Positions 52,303 through 61,284 of a DNA stretch of 61,284 bases are shown in pieces (positions within the stretch are counted from its first letter, which is position 1; every line of letters starts with the position of its first letter). Origin of the DNA: Candidatus Tokpelaia sp. (GTDB taxonomy: Bacteria > Pseudomonadota > Alphaproteobacteria > Rhizobiales > Rhizobiaceae); the NCBI RefSeq assembly GCF_008636115.1, contig NZ_QLZD01000038.1, positions 1 through 61,284 of the forward strand, given 5' to 3'. Below the pieces are notes generated by a model. It did not search any database and was not told where the DNA came from. It was given only the letters and a program-made list of their open reading frames with translations. The translations under genes were made by a program, and so were the position numbers.

Positions 52303-52622
52303 AAATATAATCCTTCTCTGTCGCCTGCCCGATTAGCGCAGGCAGGAGGTGGAGTAAAACCACTTTTTGGGGAAACCGGCGGCCATTATAAACCGTTTTT
52401 GCCGCCGGAGCAAGGTGGAGTTTGGCAGATTTGCGCTGCCGGGCCGGCATGTAAGCGCGAAATTTGCTTAAACAAAGCAATAAACCGGAATATTCCCTTG
52501 TTCAAGCAGGCTCAAAAGCATATGCCTATTCACAAAGACAAGAATATCGTATAAGTTTTGGCAGGACTTGCAATAAAGGCAGGCACTCTGGCAGAGAGCC
52601 GGGCAAATCAGACAGGGTTTCT
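52303..52622. other. divergent intergenic region between DUF1013 and infA
   Basis: About 320 bases holding the promoters of both genes. No gene or clear hairpin is seen. An upstream in-frame extension of infA is open but has no support. Confidence 0.5.
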
Positions 52623-52841
52623 ATGGCAAAAGAAGAAGTTTTGGAGTTTTCAGGCATTATTACCGAGTTGCTGCCTAATGCAATGTTTCGGGTGAAGCTG
52701 GATAATGAGCATGAAATTATTGCCCATACGGCAGGGCGCATGCGCAAAAACCGCATTCGTGTTTTGGCGGGCGATAAAGTGACAGTAGAAATGACCCCTT
52801 ATGATTTAAGCAAAGGGCGCATTACCTATCGTTATAAATAA
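52623..52841 (+). CDS. infA: translation initiation factor IF-1
   Basis: A 72-residue S1-domain protein, [20 protein letters not shown] onward, with [26 protein letters not shown] and the ending [10 protein letters not shown]-1 occupies the A site of the 30S subunit during initiation. ATG 52623 gives the exact family length. Confidence 0.98.
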   Translation: MAKEEVLEFSGIITELLPNAMFRVKLDNEHEIIAHTAGRMRKNRIRVLAGDKVTVEMTPYDLSKGRITYRYK

Positions 52842-52953
52842 TTTGCCGGCGCATATTTTTGCTTGCGGCGCTGTTTTGCCTTGTTCCGGCCGGGTGGCGC
52901 CGGGGGGTGTTTTGAAGCGAGCCGGGATTGCTCCGATTTGGGAGAGGTTGAGC

Positions 52954-53835
52954 ATGGCAAAGACAAAAGCACCGCTAAAAGGCCGCCGGCCGCTGCCGCA
53001 AAAAGCGGCGGCAGTAATAAGCGGGGTTGAAAAAAAGGCGGTGCCTTTTGCGCCGGTTGCCGGTGCCGGGGTTGCGGCCGCTGCGGCAAAGCATAAAAAA
53101 CCGGCAGATACAGGCAATGAAGCGGCGCCTTTTGCGCCGGAAGTCGCTGATAGCGGCGCTGCTCTGGCAGAAATAACCGGGCTTACCCCGCTTTTCCCCG
53201 TATCGGAGGGAAAAAGGCCGGTTTTGGTGCTGGCTTCCGCCTCGGCGCGCCGTTTGCAGATTTTACAGCAAATCGGCGCGGTGCCGCAGCATATTCACGC
53301 TCCCAATATTGATGAAACGCCCAAAAGGGGCGAGCACCCGCGCTCGCTGGCCAAAAGGCTGGCGCGGGAAAAGGCGGAAACAGCCAGACAGGCGGTGCGC
53401 CAGGTGCCCGGGCTGGAAAAGGCGCTGATTCTGGCGGCTGATACAGTGGTGGCAGTGGGGAGGACGATTTTGCCGAAAGCCGAAACCGAGGAAGAAGCGC
53501 GCGATTGTTTGCGCCTGCTTTCCGGGCGGACGCATAAAGTCTATACGGCTGTGAGTCTGGTAAGCGCCAGGGACAAAATTCATCATCGTTTGAGTGAAAG
53601 CCGGGTGCGCTTTGCCCTGCTGCGCTCAAAGACGATAGCCGCTTATCTGGCCTCGCAGGAATGGCAGGGCAAAGCCGGCGGCTATGCCGTGCAAGGGCGG
53701 GCAGGCAATTTTATCCTCCGCCTTGTCGGCTCTTACAGCGCTATTGTCGGGCTGGATATGGCCGGCACTTATGATTTGCTGCTGGCGCAAAATTACCCAT
53801 TATTTGAAGTGTGGCAAAACAACCCGCTCTGCTGA
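52954..53835 (+). CDS. maf: Maf-like nucleoside triphosphate pyrophosphatase with extra N-terminal region
   Basis: A 293-residue protein. Residues from about 90 are a complete Maf domain: LVLASASARRLQIL, DETPKRGE, LARQKAE-like (LAREKAETA), ILAADTVVAVG, LSGRTHKVYTAV and GYAVQGRAG. Maf hydrolyses modified or non-canonical nucleotides. The first ~90 residues are Ala/Pro/Lys-rich low-complexity sequence not seen in usual Maf (about 200 residues), possibly an insertion by GC-rich repeats. The infA-maf order is conserved in Hyphomicrobiales. Confidence 0.9.
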   Translation: MAKTKAPLKGRRPLPQKAAAVISGVEKKAVPFAPVAGAGVAAAAAKHKKPADTGNEAAPFAPEVADSGAALAEITGLTPLFPVSEGKRPVLVLASASARRLQILQQIGAVPQHIHAPNIDETPKRGEHPRSLAKRLAREKAETARQAVRQVPGLEKALILAADTVVAVGRTILPKAETEEEARDCLRLLSGRTHKVYTAVSLVSARDKIHHRLSESRVRFALLRSKTIAAYLASQEWQGKAGGYAVQGRAGNFILRLVGSYSAIVGLDMAGTYDLLLAQNYPLFEVWQNNPLC

Positions 53836-54125
53836 GGGTGAGGCGGCCGGTGACGGTTAGGCCGTGCAGGGGGACAGCGCGGGAATGGCGGCGGAAGAAA
53901 ATGGTGAGGCCGCAATAACGAGGCAGCCGTGGCCAGCTTTGCCGGGGAGGGGCTGAGGTGCCGCGCCTGCGGCCGGGGAAAGGCGGTTGTATGGCTAATG
54001 GTCAAAATCCGGGTGACTGACTATCGGGATATATCGCCGCCCGCAGGTGGAAGGCACGCCGCCTTTGCCGGCGAAAAGTTACAATAGCATGGAGCCGAAA
54101 GCGGAAAGTGGAGAGAGGCCTGATT

Positions 54126-54383
54126 ATGCGCTATAAATATAGCGGTCTGGCTGTTTTGGGCGCTGTCCTTGCCGGCTGTTCTTCAGTGAGAAAACCCTAT
54201 GCGGAATTGCCGCCGACAGAGCAAATTGCTTTAGTCAGCCAGTATAAACAGGCTTGCTCTATCAAGGGAGAGCAGGGGAAAGCCTTGCAAAATTGCGTTA
54301 ATAATGAAATAAATAAGCATGATACAGCAAGCCTGGAGCAATATAGGCAGCATAGGCAGGATATGCGCGCTTTCTGGTATTAA
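54126..54383 (+). CDS. small lipoprotein of unknown function
   Basis: An 85-residue protein with lipobox VLAGC after a short signal peptide, two further Cys residues (QACS, NCVNN), and a charged C-terminus. ATG 54126 follows GGAGAGAGG. No family recognised. It separates maf from yacG, which are normally adjacent. Confidence 0.75.
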   Translation: MRYKYSGLAVLGAVLAGCSSVRKPYAELPPTEQIALVSQYKQACSIKGEQGKALQNCVNNEINKHDTASLEQYRQHRQDMRAFWY

Positions 54384-54619
54384 GCGCCGTTGATTATGGT
54401 TAATATTTTTGGGGCGTTGGGGCAGATTTTATCGAGAGCTGCGCTAAGATCTTGTTGTTCCGATTCGGCGGCTTGTAAATGCGGCAAGTGTTATTGGTCT
54501 TGGCTATGTTCTTGTCGTTTGCTGCTTTACCGGGTGGGGGCGGGCGGCGGCTTTGATTAAGGCAGGTTTTAGGCTATAAAAAGCAGGAAATTGCTATAAT
54601 AGAGTGTGAGCAGTAGATA

Positions 54620-54835
54620 ATGGTAGAAGATAAGCAGGCAAAAGTTAAAACAGCAGAGGCGAAGGATAATGTCACGCCGCTGCGGGCGCCGGTAAAATGC
54701 CCGGAATGCGGCAAACCGTCACAGCGCGCCTTTTACCCTTTTTGCTCCAATCGCTGCCGCAGCCTTGACCTTAATCGCTGGCTTTCCGGCCGCTATATCC
54801 TCCCCGGCCCAAAGCTTGATGAAGAAGAGGAATAA
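54620..54835 (+). CDS. yacG: YacG zinc protein, DNA gyrase inhibitor type
   Basis: A 71-residue protein with the four-Cys zinc motif CPECGKPS and FCSNRCRSLDLNRWL, and an acidic end DEEEE. YacG binds GyrB and restrains gyrase. It is usually the third gene after infA and maf; here a 236-base spacer and a lipoprotein gene intervene. Confidence 0.93.
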   Translation: MVEDKQAKVKTAEAKDNVTPLRAPVKCPECGKPSQRAFYPFCSNRCRSLDLNRWLSGRYILPGPKLDEEEE

Positions 54836-54836
54836 A

Positions 54837-55343
54837 TTAGCTCTGCTTTAAAATAGCTGTGATAACAGGCAGGGGGATAAATAAAGCTTCTTTTTCACCT
54901 CTCAATTTAAGAAAACCATGCTTAAGGTAGAAGCTTTCTGCCTGACTGTGTATTGGGTGGGTGATGAGCACCTGGGCGGCGCTTAGCTGTGCTGCCTGAG
55001 CCGTCCTCTTGAAAGCATCTAAGAGTAAATACCCGCCCAGGCGTTGCTTTTGAAAAGCTTTATCAACCCCCAAACGCGCCAGTAAAATAGCCGGCAGCTC
55101 GCGCGGAGCTGCGTTATCGCGCAGGCGACGCGGCATATCCTGTTTGTAAATCATACTTGTGCAAAGCGCATAATAGGCAATAACCTGTTGCCGGTTATCC
55201 GTAATAACATAGCTGCTTGTATAATATTTTTGCTGATTGCTCAGCGCGGTTTCGCGCAGCCAAATATTAAGCGCTTCCTCACCGCAATCAAAATTTCCTG
55301 TTTTATGTTGGGCAGTGAGGGGCATGATGGAACTAGGCGCCAT
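54837..55343 (-). CDS. GNAT-type toxin, TacT-like
   Basis: A 168-residue acetyltransferase with the TacT-like start FDCGEEALNIWLRETA, then YVITDNRQQVIAYYALC, the acetyl-CoA loop KAFQKQRLGGYLLLDAF, and AESFYLKHGF. Members acetylate aminoacyl-tRNA and stop translation. Its start overlaps the end of the antitoxin gene by 11 bases, typical of the pair. Convergent with yacG and one base from it. Confidence 0.9.
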   Translation of the reverse strand: MAPSSIMPLTAQHKTGNFDCGEEALNIWLRETALSNQQKYYTSSYVITDNRQQVIAYYALCTSMIYKQDMPRRLRDNAAPRELPAILLARLGVDKAFQKQRLGGYLLLDAFKRTAQAAQLSAAQVLITHPIHSQAESFYLKHGFLKLRGEKEALFIPLPVITAILKQS

Positions 55344-55623
55344 CTTGCTTTGCCCATTTCTGCTTTACATTTTTGAAACGGTTGAGAACTTCTCTAGCCG
55401 GCCCCGGCGGATTACCCAACTGCCCTTTCAGCCAGCTAAAATCTTGCTCATCAAGGGTAAAAAAGCGCTGATCCAGTAATGTATCCTGGGCGCGCAAGCG
55501 CGAAACCTCGCTGACAAAGGCGCTGACAGATTTGTTTGCTGCCTTTGCCGCTCTGGCAATGAGATTCATATCCTCGGCGGTCATGCGTAGGCTGAGCGTT
55601 TTTGTTTTGCGCAGGGCTGTCAT
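55333..55623 (-). CDS. DUF1778 ribbon-helix-helix antitoxin, TacA-like
   Basis: A 96-residue protein. The N-terminus KTKTLSLRMTAEDMNLIARAAKAANKSVSAFV is a ribbon-helix-helix DNA-binding fold, and the C-terminal part (TLDEQDFSWLKGQL) is the toxin-binding tail typical of DUF1778. It would repress the operon and neutralise the GNAT toxin downstream. Confidence 0.9.
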   Translation of the reverse strand: MTALRKTKTLSLRMTAEDMNLIARAAKAANKSVSAFVSEVSRLRAQDTLLDQRFFTLDEQDFSWLKGQLGNPPGPAREVLNRFKNVKQKWAKQDGA

Positions 55624-55725
55624 CAGTTTTCTCTCTCGTCGGTAAGCTGCTCTCAGAAGACCAATAGTATAATTTTGTATGGTATTTGTCGATACAAATA
55701 ATAATAAGCCTGCTTTTATAAATCC

Positions 55726-55754
55726 CTTGTTTTTTTATTCCTGTCTGCCCATAT
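55726..55754 (+). promoter_or_regulatory. heat-shock (RpoH) promoter candidate for clpB
   Basis: CTTG (55726-55729) and CCCATAT (55748-55754) are spaced as in sigma-32 promoters (CTTGAAA, about 15 bases, CCCATnT). It is followed by a leader of about 170 bases before the clpB ATG. Heat-shock control of clpB is the norm. Nothing else is recognised in 55624-55935. Confidence 0.6.
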
Positions 55755-55935
55755 CGTGAAAGGTGAGGGATTTTTGCTGTCTTGCCGGGCAGGCGGAGAG
55801 CGGCCTGGGCGCGCAAGGCGCTGCCGGAGCGGGGTTGCCGGCAGGCGGGTTGTGCCGCGCCTTTGCTGGCCGGGGCCGGGGCAGCGCGCGAGTTTACGGG
55901 GTAGGCGCCGGGCGGCGCAAGAGAGGAGTGGTTAC

Positions 55936-58536
<2,601 letters not shown>

Positions 58537-58566
58537 GCTGTGCCGGCAAAGACCGGGTTTGAACCT

Positions 58567-58597
58567 GGCCGCTCCCGGGGGCGGCCCTGGTTTTTTT
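58567..58597 (+). terminator. rho-independent terminator after clpB
   Basis: GGCCGC (58567-58572) pairs with GCGGCC (58581-58586), followed by CTGG and seven T. The remaining spacer to 58900 (about 300 bases) holds no recognised gene. Confidence 0.85.
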
Positions 58598-58900
58598 ACC
58601 GGTTGCCTGCGCGCAGGAGAGGCAAAATTTCAATTTCATAATATTAAGGAAAGGCGGCTGTCTGATTTGCCGGGCCGGGGCAGCAATTATTGCCCGTTTT
58701 GTTTAGTATGGCCTTTGAAGATAATTTCTATCCGGCATGATAAAATCCGACCTTTAGTCTGAATTCTTCAGGCTGTCGCAACCCTCTTCCTTTTATGCAG
58801 GCTTTATTGCCTCTGCGCTTGCCGCGGCAGCCTGGCCGACCGCCGCCAGATGAGAGAATTTGTTTATTATCCCTGCTCCTGTTACGCAATCGAATGCCGC

Positions 58901-60850
58901 TTAAAACGGTGTGGCAGAAGCAAGGCGCGTATTGCCGGCGTCCTTATCATTGATCAAAGAGTCAATTTTATCCCTCTCACGTTTGAAGGCTTCTAATTGC
59001 TCCCCCTTCAATGATTTGGAATCCGGCAGGCGGATACGCATGGGATCCACTTTGGTGCCGTTGACAATCATTTCAAAATGGCAGTGCGGGCCGGTGGAAA
59101 GCCCGGTCGAGCCAATATAGCCGATGACCTGGCCCTGATGCACGTGCGCGCCAGCTCTGATGCCCGGAGCAAAAGCGCTCTGGTGCGAATAGCTGGTTAC
59201 ATAGCCGTTAGCATGGCGGATTTCAGTATGATTGCCGTAACCGCTGCTCCAGCCGACTTTGATAATTTCGCCATCACCGGAAGCCAGAATAGGCGAGCCG
59301 CGCGGCGCCGCCCAATCAACCCCGGTATGCGAGCGGAAATAACCCAGAACAGGGTGGCGGCGGGTGCCGAAAGGTGAGGCAAAGACAGCATTGGGCACAG
59401 GTTTGCGCAGCAGAAACTGTTTGGAGCTTTTCCCCTCAGGGTCATAATAATCTACCCGCCCGTCATCAGACTGAAAACGGTAATAGCGGCGTATCATGCC
59501 GCCGAAATCTGCCTTGACATATAAAATATCGCGCTCCGGCTTGCTTTCGCCTGTCTCCGGCAGCGGATAGAAAACAGACAGGGAATCATTGGACGAAATA
59601 TGTGACTGCAAATCAACATCATTAGCCAGCATGCGAATAAGCTGTTTGGCTATATCCGGTGTCATATCATAAGCGAGAGCCGATTGGAAAACCGCTTCAT
59701 AAACCGTGGGCAATTTATCATGCGCCACCCGTATTACCGGGGCACGTCCCTCCAGCGCTGTGCGCAGGACAGGTGTTATTTCCGGCTCATTACAGCGAAT
59801 ATAATCCCCCTTATCATTCAGCGCCACACTTAAAACATGCTGTTTATCTTCATAAATACTGGCGCGGACAATCCGGTTTTGGCCTGCCGGGCCGGATTCT
59901 ATACCAAGACGCAAAACACTGCCGGCCGGCAGTGTGGTATCATCGGTCATTTCAACCAGAATATCGACCAGATGCTGCACTTCTTCCTGCTGATAATCTG
60001 CGTGTTCCAGAGCGGCAAGCAGAGATTCGCTGCGGGCAAAGGGAATAATATCTTCCGAATAATTTTCAAGCGGCGCTGCTGTGGCATAAGAATTCAGAAT
60101 ACTGACATTTTCCTGCGTAATCTTGACATCAGGCAGGGAGGCCAGGCCAAAAGAAGCATAGCCCGGCAAATGCCGGCCGTCTATATTGCGCAAGGCTGCA
60201 AGCATTGCCGCGCTATCGGTAAAATGAGCGATTGAGGCCTGCACAAGTTTTTCAGCTTCATCGGCGTTGATAATATCGGCCGTGCCGTAATCGGCGCCGG
60301 CTACGGGAAAATTGAAGCTTTGCAATATAACTTCCGATTCCACTTTTGTGCCGTAAATTTGCGCCGCATTTTCGGCCGCCGGCAGCGGCGCGGCATCTGA
60401 AAACAGTTTCAAGGCATTAAATTTCGGATAGGCAAATTTTTGCGCATGTTCTTCGGCCAGGTTCATATCCACCAGTTCAAAAGCCTGACTGCGGATAACT
60501 TCCTTGCCGTCAATTTTTTGCATGGTAGAAAGTTCAAATTGCCGTTTATCATCAAAATTGCGGCGCGGCCGGGTGGGGATTAAACGCTCACCTTTATCAT
60601 CATCAGAATCCGCGGCGCGGCGCGGCATGGCATTGCTGCTCAGCAATTCCGGCGGGGTGGCAAGCTGTTCGCGCCCATGCAAGGCAGCAAAAAGCGCCAC
60701 TCCCATTAAACTGCATGAGGTCAAGCCGGTTAAAAAAGTGCCGACAAGCCAGCGAGCGGAAATCTGGCGGCGATCCGGCGGGCGTTTGCCTTGCATAATG
60801 AGAGCAGGCTCATTGTCAGAATAAATATGAATGCCTTTATTCTTCACCAT
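58901..60850 (-). CDS. M23 family metallopeptidase (peptidoglycan endopeptidase)
   Basis: A 649-residue envelope protein. A cytoplasmic N-terminus of about 30 residues is followed by one membrane helix (WLVGTFLTGLTSCSLMGVALF) and a long periplasmic part. The latter ends in a LytM/M23 domain with FGTRRHPVLGYFRSHTGVDWAAPRG and GPHCHFEM (His and Asp zinc ligands, HxH). It cleaves peptide cross-links, or activates amidases if inactive; all ligands appear present. Position next to clpB is conserved in Hyphomicrobiales. Confidence 0.92.
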   Translation of the reverse strand: MVKNKGIHIYSDNEPALIMQGKRPPDRRQISARWLVGTFLTGLTSCSLMGVALFAALHGREQLATPPELLSSNAMPRRAADSDDDKGERLIPTRPRRNFDDKRQFELSTMQKIDGKEVIRSQAFELVDMNLAEEHAQKFAYPKFNALKLFSDAAPLPAAENAAQIYGTKVESEVILQSFNFPVAGADYGTADIINADEAEKLVQASIAHFTDSAAMLAALRNIDGRHLPGYASFGLASLPDVKITQENVSILNSYATAAPLENYSEDIIPFARSESLLAALEHADYQQEEVQHLVDILVEMTDDTTLPAGSVLRLGIESGPAGQNRIVRASIYEDKQHVLSVALNDKGDYIRCNEPEITPVLRTALEGRAPVIRVAHDKLPTVYEAVFQSALAYDMTPDIAKQLIRMLANDVDLQSHISSNDSLSVFYPLPETGESKPERDILYVKADFGGMIRRYYRFQSDDGRVDYYDPEGKSSKQFLLRKPVPNAVFASPFGTRRHPVLGYFRSHTGVDWAAPRGSPILASGDGEIIKVGWSSGYGNHTEIRHANGYVTSYSHQSAFAPGIRAGAHVHQGQVIGYIGSTGLSTGPHCHFEMIVNGTKVDPMRIRLPDSKSLKGEQLEAFKRERDKIDSLINDKDAGNTRLASATPF

Positions 60851-61115
60851 GAAGTATTTTGCCTGTCATTGCTTTTTCGCCACCCAAAGAGGGCCGGATT
60901 TCTACTGCTGCGCTACAGTGCTCCCTGCTAACATAGAGGCGCGATGATTAAAGAATATTGAAGGTGAAAATATGAATTTTGTCAATGGCAACAATTTTCG
61001 TAAGCTTAATTTTTTTATAGCGCCTTGCTGCCTGTTTATAAATAATTTTTGCGGCAGAGCAGGGCAATATTAACAGCCCTTTTGCGTTTTTTTACAAAAA
61101 AAATGCAAAAAGGTA

Positions 61116-61144
61116 TTGACTATTTTCAGAGACAAATTTATACC
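61116..61144 (+). promoter_or_regulatory. strong promoter, probable rRNA operon promoter
   Basis: TTGACT (61116-61121) and TATACC (61139-61144) with a 17-base spacer, in an A/T-rich upstream stretch (61080-61110) that could act as an UP element. No protein gene follows in the last 140 bases. Confidence 0.65.
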
Positions 61145-61219
61145 TGTGCCGGGCTGACGCGGCAGTGTTCTGCCGGTCTGCCATTATTCACTTGTATGTA
61201 TGTGTATATATGAGTGAGG

Positions 61220-61230
61220 GTTCTTTGACA
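61220..61230 (+). promoter_or_regulatory. boxA-like antitermination site in the presumed rRNA leader
   Basis: GTTCTTTGACA matches the boxA consensus of rRNA leaders (TGCTCTTTGACA-like), about 70 bases after the expected transcription start. The following GAGAAAGAGGAACGTGGACG resembles the leader found before 16S rRNA in related genera. The rRNA gene itself would start beyond the window. Confidence 0.55.
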
Positions 61231-61284
61231 GTATGGATTGAAGTGAGAAAGAGGAACGTGGACGGCATTGTTCTTGGGTATTTC

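Noticed and set aside
55756-55935. Upstream extension of the clpB frame
   Set aside because: GC-rich sequence without ClpB similarity; ATG 55936 has a good ribosome site and family-like start.

Overview
The window looks like a chromosomal segment of an alphaproteobacterium of the order Hyphomicrobiales (Rhizobiales), close to the Bartonellaceae/Brucellaceae by inference. The evidence is gene order: the cluster pckA | chvI-chvG-hprK-EIIA(Man)-ptsH, infA-maf-yacG, htpX-rsmB, an alpha/beta hydrolase divergent from infC, a fused rhizobial-type phaAB antiporter operon, DUF1013 (TrcR-like) and DUF2125 proteins, and clpB beside an M23 peptidase. Both edges look like assembly break points: the left edge lies inside a CCAG tetranucleotide repeat, the right edge inside what looks like a ribosomal RNA operon leader.

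Layout. 1-1125: the 3' part of a type I restriction specificity gene (hsdS) read through the CCAG repeat, then a 172-bp tandem repeat copied from the end of the next gene. 1123-3701: a YgjP-like metalloprotein, an alpha/beta hydrolase and infC, which appears to start at AUU. 3702-5121: a gene-poor gap. 5122-11293: the Pha/Mrp cation-proton antiporter operon on the minus strand. 11588-13385: a two-gene operon of unknown function whose first product carries a RecB/Cas4-like PD-(D/E)XK signature.

14010-33663: a P22-like (podovirus-type) packaging, head, tail and lysis cluster: small and large terminase, portal, scaffold, N4-gp56-type major capsid, adaptor, nozzle, an S74-chaperone protein, collar-domain and collagen-like fibres, an endolysin and an overlapping Rz/Rz1 spanin pair. 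No integrase, repressor or replication gene is visible. A cargo block (DUF4258/XRE toxin-antitoxin pair plus two paralogous amino-acid permeases) sits between the capsid and adaptor genes.

33716-61284: mostly core genome. It holds a lipoprotein transglycosylase, tRNA-Glu, htpX-rsmB, an Abi_2 protein, a ChaC-like enzyme, DUF2125, tRNA-Gly, an L,D-transpeptidase, a decayed fic gene, a LysM/BON protein and pckA. Next come the ChvI/ChvG two-component system with the incomplete nitrogen/carbon PTS regulators (hprK, EIIA, ptsH), which probably act together in sensing acid/host and carbon state, and a second Abi_2 gene. A structured RNA (probably 6S) and DUF1013 follow, then infA-maf-lipoprotein-yacG, a TacA/TacT-like toxin-antitoxin pair, clpB with a heat-shock-type promoter, and an M23 endopeptidase.

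Themes worth attention are a phase-variable restriction specificity gene, repeated duplication of gene 3' ends into the following spacer (four cases), an integrase-less phage particle cluster carrying host-type transporters, and several defence-type genes (HsdS, two Abi_2, the nuclease operon, two toxin-antitoxin pairs, a broken Fic).
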